32,709 bases of DNA from a virus. Positions 1-8,566 of this stretch are shown one piece after another; positions within the stretch are counted from its first letter, which is position 1; every line of letters starts with the position of its first letter. A program made the position numbers and the translations under genes. Where the stretch lies: positions 1 through 32,709 of the IMG/VR virus record IMGVR_UViG_3300017917_004240; one strand, written 5' to 3'. The notes under the pieces are model-generated. The model saw nothing but the letters and a program-made list of their open reading frames with translations. It did not search any database and had not been told where the DNA came from.

Positions 1-1
1 A

Positions 2-883
2 TCCTATTCACAATGGTCATTGTATGAACGATGTCCTCTTTCTTGGAAACTTAATTACATTGACGGATTAGCTCCATTTCAAGTCTCAATTGAAACATGT
101 TTTGGTACAGCATTTCATGAAACATTTCAACATTTCTTAACTGTATTATATACAGATTCAGTTAAAAAGGCAGAAGCAATAAATTTGCGCGAAGTATTAA
201 CAGCAAAGCTTAAAACAGAATATGTTCGTTGTGTTGCTGAGAATAAAGGTGAACATTTTTCCAACCCTTTACAATTAGCAGAATATCTTGAAGATGGTGT
301 TGCTATATTAGATTGGTTTGCGAAACGACGTTCACAATACTTTTCAACTAAGAATTGGGAATTAGCTGGTATTGAAATGGAATTGTGTGTACAAGCATCA
401 GATGCAAATCCTTCAGTATATTGGTACGGTTTCATGGATGTTGTTTTGCGACATGTTCCAACTAATAAGATCTTAATACTTGATATTAAAACTAGCCGCA
501 ATGGTTGGAATAAAAATGCTAAATCAGATTCACTTAAATTAGCACAGCTTATAACATATAAAAATTATTTTGCAAAGCAATATGGTATTCCTAAAGAAAA
601 TATTGATGTTGAATTTTTTGTAGTTAAACGCAAAATAATGGAAGAATCAATGTTTCCGCAGAAACGCATTCAAAATATCAAACCTGCTGCAGGTAGTGTT
701 ACTCAAAAGCGTGTTCAACGTAGTATTGATTTATTTGTTGAGCAATGTTTTGATTTAGAAGGTAACAAGAATGCAGATAGAACATATTTAGCAACGGCAG
801 GCAAAGGTGCTGCAAATTGTAAGTATTGTCCATTTAAAACAGATTACGAAAGATGTCCGAAAGAGAACAGAATACGCGAGTAA
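2..883 (+). CDS. Cas4/RecB-like PD-(D/E)XK nuclease with Fe-S cysteines (5' partial)
   Basis: The reading frame is open to the left edge of the window, so the true start is upstream. The visible N-terminus (SYSQWSLYERCPLSWK) is the usual start region of Cas4/AddB-type nucleases: a serine/glutamine-rich opening and a CP cysteine. Then follow a GTAFH motif (RecB motif I), YGFMD (motif II, G-x-x-D), ILDIKTS (motif III, D-x-K) and AQLITY (the QhxxY motif). The C-terminus has CKYCPF and a final CP, giving the four cysteines that hold a 4Fe-4S cluster in this family. Inferred role: a single-strand exonuclease or end-processing nuclease in phage DNA replication or recombination. The nuclease class is well supported; the exact role is not. 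The frame overlaps the next gene by 31 bases. Confidence 0.88.
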   Translation, partial: SYSQWSLYERCPLSWKLNYIDGLAPFQVSIETCFGTAFHETFQHFLTVLYTDSVKKAEAINLREVLTAKLKTEYVRCVAENKGEHFSNPLQLAEYLEDGVAILDWFAKRRSQYFSTKNWELAGIEMELCVQASDANPSVYWYGFMDVVLRHVPTNKILILDIKTSRNGWNKNAKSDSLKLAQLITYKNYFAKQYGIPKENIDVEFFVVKRKIMEESMFPQKRIQNIKPAAGSVTQKRVQRSIDLFVEQCFDLEGNKNADRTYLATAGKGAANCKYCPFKTDYERCPKENRIRE

Positions 884-1095
884 AATATACTCATGAACAC
901 ATATATGTGTATCAATTTCAAATTGAAAATCATCCTACTTATCCAGGAACACGCTGGACTAATGTTGAATATGCATTATGTACGAATCATGATAATCCAA
1001 ACGGTAAAGAAAATAGAACGTTATTAGAATCCATGTTGCGTTTAGTTTATGGACATTATCCTAAAGGTGTTAAATTTTTAAAAGAGAAAGTATGA
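853..1095 (+). CDS. Small hypothetical protein (80 aa)
   Basis: I do not recognise this protein. It is hydrophilic, with aromatic residues spread through a probable small alpha/beta fold (HEHIYVYQFQ, TRWTNVEYAL). There is no signal peptide, membrane segment or cysteine pair. It starts inside the end of the nuclease gene and its stop overlaps the next start by 4 bases (ATGA), so it is translationally coupled on both sides. The coupling and the codon use like its neighbours support a real gene. Function unknown. Confidence 0.7.
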   Translation: MSEREQNTRVKYTHEHIYVYQFQIENHPTYPGTRWTNVEYALCTNHDNPNGKENRTLLESMLRLVYGHYPKGVKFLKEKV

Positions 1096-1496
1096 CACGA
1101 GTAGCAGTTATTGGTAATACTAGTTGGCAAAATAAACGAAAAGTGCAAGAAACACTTCAAATGCTTAAACGCAAATTTGGAGAAGAATTAATAGTTGTCG
1201 GCGCTGGGGGCAATGAAGGTGCTAATAGTATGGTTAGAAAATACGCATTAGAATTTGGATTACAATATGAAGAATACAACCCTAGCTTTTCTGGTTATAA
1301 CATATACTCCGCAATGCCAGAATCTTATTATGGAAAACCTTATCATTTTAGTCAACTTCATCATCGCATGAAACTGATTGCAGAACGATGCGATTACATG
1401 ATGATATTAACTAACGAAATGCAATTAGATCCGGTATTACAAACAGCGTGGACAAAAACAAAAAAACTTAATAAACCGGTTGTTATTCTCGGTTAA
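1092..1496 (+). CDS. SLOG-superfamily (DUF2493/YpsA-like) nucleotide-binding protein
   Basis: This is a compact Rossmann-like protein of 134 aa. A first beta strand TRVAVIGNTSW is followed by a glycine-rich loop VVGAGGNEGANSMVRKYA, which matches the GGxxGAD...A pattern of SLOG-type proteins (DUF2493, YpsA). It has ERCDYMMILT before the last helix and ends in a beta strand (KPVVILG). The SLOG fold binds nucleotides or nucleotide-sugar-like ligands, and phage and bacterial members are often linked to DNA metabolism or defence signalling. The gene is coupled by ATGA to the preceding one and is followed by a 31-base gap holding a promoter-like ATATTTAT element, so it probably ends the unit that starts with the nuclease. 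The fold assignment is fair; the ligand is unknown. Confidence 0.6.
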   Translation: MTRVAVIGNTSWQNKRKVQETLQMLKRKFGEELIVVGAGGNEGANSMVRKYALEFGLQYEEYNPSFSGYNIYSAMPESYYGKPYHFSQLHHRMKLIAERCDYMMILTNEMQLDPVLQTAWTKTKKLNKPVVILG

Positions 1497-1497
1497 T

Positions 1498-1505
1498 ATA
1501 TTTAT
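1498..1505 (+). promoter_or_regulatory. Candidate late promoter element ATATTTAT before the glycan operon
   Basis: ATATTTAT lies 22 bases before the ATG at 1528, in the only gap between the first gene block and the 15-gene glycan operon. An AAGGA ribosome site (1518-1522) stands 5 bases before the ATG. The same octamer is found in seven other inter-gene gaps of this window. Confidence 0.5.
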
Positions 1506-1527
1506 ATTAAAGTTATAAAGGAAAAGA

Positions 1528-3018
1528 ATGGAGTTACCAAAGTTACAAAAGATTGACCCTAACAAGCCAAAGAAAAAGAAGATTTTACTATTAGCAGATG
1601 ATTTTCGTTTGCCTTCTGGTATTGGAACAATCAGCAAAGAAATTATTTTAAACACAGTAAAGCATTACGATTGGGTTCAATTAGGTGCTGCACTGCAACA
1701 CCCAGATGCAGGTAAAGGATATGATTTATCTGCAGACATTGCACGAGAAACGGGTGTAGAAGATGCGTCAGTTAAATTGATTGCATGGAATGGTTATGGA
1801 GATCGAAATATTTTATTCTCGATGCTTCAACAAGAACGTCCTGATGCAATATTTCATTTTACCGATCCTAGATATTGGACATGGTTATATGCATTAGAAC
1901 ACGAAATCAAAACAACTTATGGAATTCCATTAATTTATTATTCTATTTGGGATGATTTACCATATCCAATGTGGAATGCGCCATTTTACGGTAGTTGCGA
2001 TTTAATTATGGGTATTAGTAAGCAATCTGATAATATTCATAGAGAAGTTCTTACACAGAATGGATTTAAGGTTGTAGATTATGATGAAAATGAAGAAGTC
2101 CCTGGTACTGTTGCATCAGATGAAATCATCACAGGTTTTGTTCCGCATGGATTAGATCATAAAGTATTTAAACCATTAGATAAAAAAGATGCATTATATG
2201 TTTCAATGCATGACAAAATTAAAAAAGCAAATGATGTTGATTTTGTAGTATTTTGGAATAATCGAAATATCAGAAGAAAACAACCAGGAGATGTAATTTT
2301 AGCATTCAAACACTTTGTAGATGGATTGCCAGAAGAACAAAGATCCCGAGTTGCACTTTTAATGCATACACAAATTGTTGATGGTAATGGAACAGATTTA
2401 CGTGCAGTATGGAAAGCAGTAGCTCCAGATTGTAAAGTATTATTTTCAGAAGCAAAGGTTACGGGACAAGAACTTAATGCAATGTATAATGTTGCAGATG
2501 TAGTAGTTAATATTGCTAGCAATGAAGGCTGGGGACTAAGTTCCACTGAAGCAATATTGGCAGGGACTCCGATTGTTAATAACGTTACTGGCGGATTACA
2601 AGATCAATGTGGTTTTACAGATGAAGATGATAACTGGATTAGATTCAATGGTGAGTTTGCAACTAATCATACCGGAAAGTATAAAAAACACGGAAGATGG
2701 GCTAAACCAGTATTTCCAAGTAATAGAAGTCTTCAAGGGTCACCACAGACTCCATATATCTTCGATGACCGAGTAAATTTTGAAGATGTTGCCAATGCAA
2801 TTCGTTATTGGTGGGATATGGAACCAATTGTTCGACAAGATGCTGGAGAACACGGTAGAGAATGGGCTTTACGTAATGGATTAACTGCAGAACAAATGGG
2901 TAACAAAATGATCCATATGATTGATTATTTATTTAACTCGAAACAAATGGCAAGAAAACGTTATATATTAACGCCAGTTACAGAAACAAAATATGAAAAA
3001 ATAGGAATAGTACAATGA
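1528..3018 (+). CDS. GT4-family (GT-B) glycosyltransferase
   Basis: A 496-aa protein of GT-B fold. The N-terminal Rossmann domain starts at KKILLLADDF and has the glycine-rich loop PSGIGTIS, where retaining GT4 enzymes bind the acceptor or phosphate. The C-terminal donor domain holds the EGWGLSSTE motif (E-x7-E, Glu333 and Glu341), typical of GT4 enzymes that use nucleotide sugars. It is expected to act in the cytoplasm. The start is well defined: AAGGA lies 5 bases upstream. It is the first gene of the glycan operon and overlaps the next GT4 gene by ATGA. The N-terminus (ELPKLQKI) matches the extreme C-terminus of the next protein, which is odd. Donor and acceptor cannot be read from sequence. 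Confidence 0.88.
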   Translation: MELPKLQKIDPNKPKKKKILLLADDFRLPSGIGTISKEIILNTVKHYDWVQLGAALQHPDAGKGYDLSADIARETGVEDASVKLIAWNGYGDRNILFSMLQQERPDAIFHFTDPRYWTWLYALEHEIKTTYGIPLIYYSIWDDLPYPMWNAPFYGSCDLIMGISKQSDNIHREVLTQNGFKVVDYDENEEVPGTVASDEIITGFVPHGLDHKVFKPLDKKDALYVSMHDKIKKANDVDFVVFWNNRNIRRKQPGDVILAFKHFVDGLPEEQRSRVALLMHTQIVDGNGTDLRAVWKAVAPDCKVLFSEAKVTGQELNAMYNVADVVVNIASNEGWGLSSTEAILAGTPIVNNVTGGLQDQCGFTDEDDNWIRFNGEFATNHTGKYKKHGRWAKPVFPSNRSLQGSPQTPYIFDDRVNFEDVANAIRYWWDMEPIVRQDAGEHGREWALRNGLTAEQMGNKMIHMIDYLFNSKQMARKRYILTPVTETKYEKIGIVQ

Positions 3019-4250
3019 GAACAGCAGTTATATCATCTCCAGTAGCAACACAATCAGGTTACGGACATCATGCTCGAGAAATAATCAAACAATTTATAGA
3101 TAAACGCGGAACTGAATGGGATATTAAATTACTTTCAATGCCATGGGGACATACACCGTTTACATATCCAATTCCGTTAGATTGGCAAAGAAGAATAATT
3201 CCATTACCATTGACAGCACAACCAGACATTTGGGTACAAATTACAGTACCAAATGAATTTCAACCTATAGGTAAATACAATATCGGTGTTACGGCAGGAA
3301 CAGAAGGAGATGTTTGTCCAGCAGATTGGATTGCAAAAATCAATCAAATGCAAGTTACTATTGTTCCTAGCGAATTTACCAAAACGGTATTTGAAGAAAC
3401 AGCAAAACGTCACAACATACAAATAACTACAAATTTGCAAGTTGTACCAGAATATTTTGATGATGTTGCATATAATAATAAGAATGTAACCGTAAAAGTT
3501 GCTGGATTAGATGAAATTAAAGAATCAGACGCGTTTTTAAGTGTAGGACATTGGCTGCAAGGTCAATTAGGAGAAGATAGAAAAAATGTAGGAGGATTAG
3601 TACATTGTTTCTTTAATACATTTAAAAATAAAAAAGATGCACCCGCACTTATTTTAAAAACTAGTGGTGCAACATATTCTGTAACAGATCGTTTTGAAAT
3701 GCAAGATCGTATCAATCAAGTAGCATCATTATTTCCCGGAGAACGATTGCCATCGGTTTATTTATTGCACGGTGATTTAACTACCGCAGAAATGAATGCA
3801 ATGTATAATCATCCTAAAATAAAAGCATTAGTTTCATTTACAAAAGCAGAAGGATTCGGAAGGCCATTATTAGAATTTGCATCAACCGGCAAACCTATCA
3901 TAGCTCCCCATTATTCCGGCCAAGCAGATTTCTTAAAGAAAGATTTTATTTGTGCACTGCCAGGCCAAATGACATCAATTCATCCTACAGCTCAAAATGA
4001 ATTTTTAATTGGAGATGCAAAATGGTTTACTGTAGATTATGGATATGCAGCGGCCATGATGAAGGATGTTTTGAAAAACTATAAAAAATGGATAGAATTA
4101 GCCAAACGTCAAAGATACTTTGTTAATTCAACATTTACAGAATCAGCTGTTGCGGAAACATATGACAAAGTATTAGAAATTATAGATGCTGGTATTGATA
4201 AGTTACCAAAAGCTGTAGAATTAAAATTACCAAAACTGCAAAAGATTTAA
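3015..4250 (+). CDS. GT4-family (GT-B) glycosyltransferase
   Basis: A second GT-B enzyme, 411 aa. It has an N-terminal SSPVATQSGYGHHARE loop like the glycine-rich loop of GT4 enzymes and a donor-site EGFGRPLLE motif (E-x7-E, Glu279 and Glu287) followed by STGKPIIAP. It overlaps the preceding GT4 gene by 4 bases and is separated from the next gene by 1 base. The two GT4 proteins differ clearly along their length and are not a recent tandem duplication. The last eleven residues, VELKLPKLQKI, repeat the peptide found at the start of the upstream GT. It probably adds one sugar in the same glycan. Confidence 0.87.
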   Translation: MRTAVISSPVATQSGYGHHAREIIKQFIDKRGTEWDIKLLSMPWGHTPFTYPIPLDWQRRIIPLPLTAQPDIWVQITVPNEFQPIGKYNIGVTAGTEGDVCPADWIAKINQMQVTIVPSEFTKTVFEETAKRHNIQITTNLQVVPEYFDDVAYNNKNVTVKVAGLDEIKESDAFLSVGHWLQGQLGEDRKNVGGLVHCFFNTFKNKKDAPALILKTSGATYSVTDRFEMQDRINQVASLFPGERLPSVYLLHGDLTTAEMNAMYNHPKIKALVSFTKAEGFGRPLLEFASTGKPIIAPHYSGQADFLKKDFICALPGQMTSIHPTAQNEFLIGDAKWFTVDYGYAAAMMKDVLKNYKKWIELAKRQRYFVNSTFTESAVAETYDKVLEIIDAGIDKLPKAVELKLPKLQKI

Positions 4251-4251
4251 C

Positions 4252-4875
4252 ATGAAAATAACATACGCAATTACCGTTTGTAATGAATTCTTAGAAATTC
4301 AACGACTTTTGAATTTTTTATTGCAAAATAAAAGAATTGAAGATAATGTTGTAGTATTATTTGATTCAAAAAACGGCGATCCGGAAATTGAAGCATTTTT
4401 GCGAGCTAGATCAGTTAACAAATCATTTTTCTGGCATAAAGCAGAATTTCAAGGACATTTTGCAGATTGGAAAAATCATTTAACAAAATTATGTATAGGA
4501 GATTATATTTTTCAAATTGATGCAGATGAAATACCACATGAAAAACTAATAGAACTTCTCCCGGAAATTTTACAAGAAAATATTGAATGTGATGTAATTA
4601 TGGTACCGCGAGTTAATACGGTAGATGGTTTAACTCAAGAACATATTCAAAAATGGGGATGGCGTGTAGATGAAAAAGGTTGGATTAATTGGCCCGATGA
4701 GCAATGGAGAATATACAAAAACAATTCAGAAATTAAATGGATAAACAAAGTTCATGAGCGACTAGAAGGCTATAAAGTTTGGACGCATTTACCAACAATT
4801 GAAGAGTTTGCATTATATCATGCAAAAACAATTAAACGTCAAGAAAAACAAAATACATATTACGAGACATTATGA
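4252..4875 (+). CDS. GT2-type (GT-A) glycosyltransferase
   Basis: A 207-aa GT-A domain. The protein opens with ITYAITVCNEFLEIQRLL, the usual first strand and helix of family 2 enzymes, and carries the metal and nucleotide-sugar binding motif DADE (Asp90-Asp92). HKAEFQGHFADWKNH is the region that positions the acceptor in relatives. The protein is short (GT2 enzymes are often 240-330 aa) and holds only the catalytic domain, with no membrane segment. It lies 1 base after one glycosyltransferase and overlaps the following epimerase gene by ATGA. Confidence 0.85.
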   Translation: MKITYAITVCNEFLEIQRLLNFLLQNKRIEDNVVVLFDSKNGDPEIEAFLRARSVNKSFFWHKAEFQGHFADWKNHLTKLCIGDYIFQIDADEIPHEKLIELLPEILQENIECDVIMVPRVNTVDGLTQEHIQKWGWRVDEKGWINWPDEQWRIYKNNSEIKWINKVHERLEGYKVWTHLPTIEEFALYHAKTIKRQEKQNTYYETL

Positions 4876-5729
4876 GAAAACGAGCTTTAGTTACCGGCGG
4901 TGCTGGATTCATTGGAACTAATTTAATTAAATTATTACTTCAAAATAACTTCGATGTTGTATCAATTGATAATTATTTTACGGGATTTGAAAGTAATCAC
5001 ATCGATGGAGCTTTTTATATTAAACGAGACTTATTAAACATATCTGATTTTCATGAATATGGATCTTTTGATGTAATATTTCATTTAGCTGCAATTGCTA
5101 GAATTCAACCATCATTTAGTTTACCAGTAGAATATTTTGAAAATAATGCAGTAGCTACTATGAAAATTGCAAAATTTTGTGTAGATACTAATACTCCATT
5201 AATTTATGCTGGTTCTAGTTCACACCATTCCGGAAAATTTAAGAATCCATATACATTTAGCAAAGATATAGGTGAAGAAATAATCAATTTATTTCAACAA
5301 CATTATAATTTAAATGCATCTATATCTAGATTTTATAATGTATATGGGCCACATCATCTTAAAGAAGGTGGATACTGTACCGTTATTGGAAAATGGGAAC
5401 GTGCTATAGAAACTAAACATCCTATAGTAATATATGGCACTGGAACTAAACGTAGAGATTTTACGCACGTTAATGATATTGTTTCTGCATTACTATTAAT
5501 TTTTTTAAAAAATGCATGGGGACATATTTTTGAACTAGGTACTGGTAAAAATTATTCTATACAAGAGATTGCAAATATGTTTGAATATGATTCAATTGTA
5601 TATGAAGATGATAAACCCGGTGAAGCGATTGATACACTTTGCGATTCTAGTTTAGCTAAAAATGTATTGAATTGGGAATGTAAATTTAATATTAAAGATT
5701 ATATTTTAAACTATATAGGATCTATATGA
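4872..5729 (+). CDS. NAD-dependent nucleotide-sugar epimerase/dehydratase (extended SDR)
   Basis: A 285-aa extended short-chain dehydrogenase/reductase. The cofactor loop GGAGFIGTNL is at the N-terminus, with an acidic residue ending strand 2 (SIDNYF), which indicates NAD. The catalytic Tyr-x3-Lys is YTFSK, preceded by AGSSSHHSG, which supplies the serine. TKRRDFTHVNDI matches the sugar-binding C-terminal region of GalE and UDP-glucuronate decarboxylase relatives. It acts on a nucleotide-bound sugar in the cytoplasm and supplies donors to the glycosyltransferases around it. Which sugar it acts on cannot be told. ATGA overlaps at both ends fix the start and stop. Confidence 0.88.
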   Translation: MRKRALVTGGAGFIGTNLIKLLLQNNFDVVSIDNYFTGFESNHIDGAFYIKRDLLNISDFHEYGSFDVIFHLAAIARIQPSFSLPVEYFENNAVATMKIAKFCVDTNTPLIYAGSSSHHSGKFKNPYTFSKDIGEEIINLFQQHYNLNASISRFYNVYGPHHLKEGGYCTVIGKWERAIETKHPIVIYGTGTKRRDFTHVNDIVSALLLIFLKNAWGHIFELGTGKNYSIQEIANMFEYDSIVYEDDKPGEAIDTLCDSSLAKNVLNWECKFNIKDYILNYIGSI

Positions 5730-6682
5730 ATGATAATTTAATTATATACATATCTTCGCGAAATAATTATGATATGCTTAAAGGCGAAGTATTTAAAAAT
5801 ATCGACACTGAAGGATTTGAATTAATTAATGTAGATGACAATTCATCATTAGAAGAAGTCGAAAAGGGAAAACAATATTGTTCTGAGAACAACATAGTTT
5901 TTTTAGAGAATAAAGATCGCGGGGTACAAATGGCAACGCAAACATTGATTGATTTTATTAAAGAAAATCGACCAAATTGTAAATGGATAATTTGTTTTCA
6001 ACATGATATATACCCGATATCTAAAAATTTCTTTAAAACATTATCTAGATATATTTTAGAACAAAAATTAAATGAATTTGGTATTGTTGGATTTAATGTT
6101 TTAGATAATGGCGATTATACTAATGATTCTTTAGATAGATTTAATAATGGCGAAATGCCATTAGGGATGATTGGTATGGCACATTTATCAATTCGATCAA
6201 ATTCTGGAAGATGGTTATGTCCTAAACAACAAAACGAATTAATTAATTCTGGAAACTGGAATCAACCATTCATTTCAGAATTTCCTATGTGGGCAGCAGT
6301 TGGCATCAATGTTTTGTTATGGAACGAACACATTAAACCAACAAACGAATATCATTTTCATTTATGGTTGCCGGATATTGCAATGCAGTTTAATTACTTA
6401 AATTTTCCGTGTTTAACATTAACAAAATTATATTGTTTAAATAATCAACGTTTAAAAGAAAAATATAATATTAATGCTAATTCTGCCACCGGTGCTAAAT
6501 CAGGAAATGAATATCATTTTGGTAAATATTCAAATTTCGAAGCTTGGAATTCTAGATGGGGTTGGGACTATGAAAATACAAATACATTTGAATCAATTAA
6601 ACAAAATTATGATAATACTTTAATTGGAGAATATTATAAACACGATATACAAACAGGACCATTAAGAAAATATAAATTATGA
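5726..6682 (+). CDS. Glycosyltransferase-like protein (GT-A)
   Basis: A 318-aa protein with a GT2-like start (LIIYISSRNNYDMLK), a second strand ending in VDDNSS and a later metal-site candidate WIICFQHDIYPI (HD in place of DxD). The second half is rich in Trp and Asn (MWAAVGINVLLW, WNSRWGWDYEN). The architecture suggests a glycosyltransferase, but motif agreement is weaker than in the neighbours. ATGA overlaps on both sides bind it to two sugar epimerase genes, which supports a role in glycan assembly. Confidence 0.65.
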   Translation: MNDNLIIYISSRNNYDMLKGEVFKNIDTEGFELINVDDNSSLEEVEKGKQYCSENNIVFLENKDRGVQMATQTLIDFIKENRPNCKWIICFQHDIYPISKNFFKTLSRYILEQKLNEFGIVGFNVLDNGDYTNDSLDRFNNGEMPLGMIGMAHLSIRSNSGRWLCPKQQNELINSGNWNQPFISEFPMWAAVGINVLLWNEHIKPTNEYHFHLWLPDIAMQFNYLNFPCLTLTKLYCLNNQRLKEKYNINANSATGAKSGNEYHFGKYSNFEAWNSRWGWDYENTNTFESIKQNYDNTLIGEYYKHDIQTGPLRKYKL

Positions 6683-7659
6683 AAATATTAGTAACAGGTG
6701 CAGCGGGTTTAATTGCAAGTCATTTAGTAGATTTTTTATTAGACCAAGGACACAGCGTAGTAGGCGTAGATGATATGTCATATGGAAATATTGAAAATTT
6801 AAAAAATGCCATTCAACATAAAAATTTTAAATTTAAGAAAACGAAACTACAATTCTTAAATCTTTGGAAAGAAGAATTTGATGCAATCTATCACTTAGCG
6901 TCAATGAAAAAACCATCAAATGGTATTATAAAGTCAGTTGATGTTTTAAAAGAAAATTATCAAATGATTGAAACAGTTGTATCGGATGCAGTAAAAAATG
7001 GCTCATTTTTAATATTTACATCGACATCTGATGTATATGGTAATTCTCCGACATTTTTAGAATCTGAAGAAATTACTATCGGTCCTCCTACTAATGAACG
7101 ATATTCATATGCATTATCAAAATTACATGGCGAACAATTTATTTTTAATGAAATTCAACAATCGAATTTAAAAGGATGTGTGATTAGAGTATTCGGTTGT
7201 GCATCATGGAGGTCTAACAAAAGTTGGTCAGGCGGTCACATTCCAATGTTTATAGATAAAGCTTTGAGAGGCGAATCGATTCATATTCACGGAGATGGAA
7301 TGCAAACTAGATCAATTAGTCATGCATTAGATATTGCATATGGTTTAAGTAAATTAATACAACACATGGATTCAGTTAATAGACAAATTATTAATTTGGG
7401 TACTGATGAACAAACTACAGTACGAGAAGTTGCTGAATATATTATATCTAAAACTAATTCAAAATCTGAATTAATTTTTGATGATCGAAAACAAATATTT
7501 GGAAATTATAAAGAAATTATGAAACGATTTGCAAATACAACTAAAGCAAAAGAATTAATTAATTTTAAAATAAATTATTCAACATATCAAGTTATAGATG
7601 AAATAATTAAGGTATATAGTGATGAAAATAGCGGTTATTACTCCAGTTCGGCATATTGA
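6679..7659 (+). CDS. NAD-dependent epimerase/dehydratase (extended SDR)
   Basis: The second extended SDR of the island, 326 aa. GAAGLIASHL is the cofactor loop and GVDDMSYGN ends strand 2 with an acidic residue, as in NAD-dependent GalE-like enzymes. The active site is STSDVYGN followed by YSYALSK (Tyr-x3-Lys). GMQTRSISHALDIAYGL is the substrate-side segment. It differs strongly from the SDR at 4872, so it probably performs a different step. The coding region runs 38 bases into the next gene, the longest overlap in the operon. The C-terminal tail (SGYYSSSAY) is therefore encoded by shared DNA. Confidence 0.88.
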   Translation: MKILVTGAAGLIASHLVDFLLDQGHSVVGVDDMSYGNIENLKNAIQHKNFKFKKTKLQFLNLWKEEFDAIYHLASMKKPSNGIIKSVDVLKENYQMIETVVSDAVKNGSFLIFTSTSDVYGNSPTFLESEEITIGPPTNERYSYALSKLHGEQFIFNEIQQSNLKGCVIRVFGCASWRSNKSWSGGHIPMFIDKALRGESIHIHGDGMQTRSISHALDIAYGLSKLIQHMDSVNRQIINLGTDEQTTVREVAEYIISKTNSKSELIFDDRKQIFGNYKEIMKRFANTTKAKELINFKINYSTYQVIDEIIKVYSDENSGYYSSSAY

Positions 7660-8566
7660 TGGCGTATTAGATTTATTACATACAAAAGGGGATGTATTTT
7701 TACAAGAAACTGCATCAAAATTTGAAGTTAGAAAACTTTTATTAAAAGAAAATATTGATACTATAATTTGTAATCCAAATCAACAAACGTATATAATTGA
7801 TCGAGAATTATTAAATGGTACTAATGTAACATTAATTAATACATGTTCAACTGGCATGAATCATATTGATCAAGAGTATTGTAATTCTAATAACATTAAG
7901 ATCTATTCTTTAACTAAAGATTATGAATTGATAAAACAATTGCCTTCCACATCTGAATTAGCATTTGGATTGATGTTATCATTATTAAGAATTATTCCGG
8001 CTGCAAAACAACATGTTTCTGAATATAAATGGGACTATACTAATTTTGTAGGAAGGCAAGTTAAAGATTTGAATATTGGTATAATTGGATATGGACGATT
8101 AGGAAAAATGATGTTCGATTATTGTAATGCATTTGGTGCTAAAGTAAAGGTTTATGATCCATATGAAAAACAAAATTTTTCAGATTCATTTTTATTAAAT
8201 CATTATTCATCATTAGAACAAATATTTGAAACATCAGATGTAATTTCATTACATGTACATGTTACTAAAGAGACTAAATATTTAGTAAATCATAATCTTC
8301 TTGGATTATGCAAAAATAGTCCTTATATTATAAATACATCAAGAGGTGAAATTGTACGAGAACACGATATTGTTGAAGCGTTAGATAAAAATTTAATAGC
8401 TGGTTATGGAACTGATGTCATAGAAAATGAATTTGATGATTTAACTATGTCACCAATAATTAATGCAATGAATGATAAAAAAAATATAATAGTTACTCCA
8501 CATATCGGAGGAATGACGTTAGAAGGACAAAAAAAGGCATATATATGGGCAGTAAACAAACTTTAA
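7622..8566 (+). CDS. D-isomer-specific 2-hydroxyacid dehydrogenase
   Basis: A 314-aa protein of the PGDH/formate-dehydrogenase-like family, which oxidises or reduces 2-hydroxy acids with NAD(H). The NAD-binding loop is GIIGYGRLGKMM, followed by an acidic residue at KVYDPYE. The catalytic residues are in place: Arg in INTSRGE, Glu in DVIENEFDD and His in TPHIGG. I chose the ATG at 7622 over the adjacent GTG at 7619. The gene begins inside the preceding SDR and overlaps the CMP-sugar synthetase-like gene by 22 bases. In this position it may make or reduce a keto-acid precursor of an unusual acidic sugar (inference). Confidence 0.88.
   Translation: MKIAVITPVRHIDGVLDLLHTKGDVFLQETASKFEVRKLLLKENIDTIICNPNQQTYIIDRELLNGTNVTLINTCSTGMNHIDQEYCNSNNIKIYSLTKDYELIKQLPSTSELAFGLMLSLLRIIPAAKQHVSEYKWDYTNFVGRQVKDLNIGIIGYGRLGKMMFDYCNAFGAKVKVYDPYEKQNFSDSFLLNHYSSLEQIFETSDVISLHVHVTKETKYLVNHNLLGLCKNSPYIINTSRGEIVREHDIVEALDKNLIAGYGTDVIENEFDDLTMSPIINAMNDKKNIIVTPHIGGMTLEGQKKAYIWAVNKL

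Noticed and set aside
127-501. Minus-strand open frame inside the nuclease gene, and similar ones in other genes
   Set aside because: Opposite-strand frames with poor amino-acid make-up lie entirely inside well-supported genes.
6679-8566. Frameshift joining the SDR and dehydrogenase genes
   Set aside because: Both proteins are full length with all motifs, so a simple overlap explains it.
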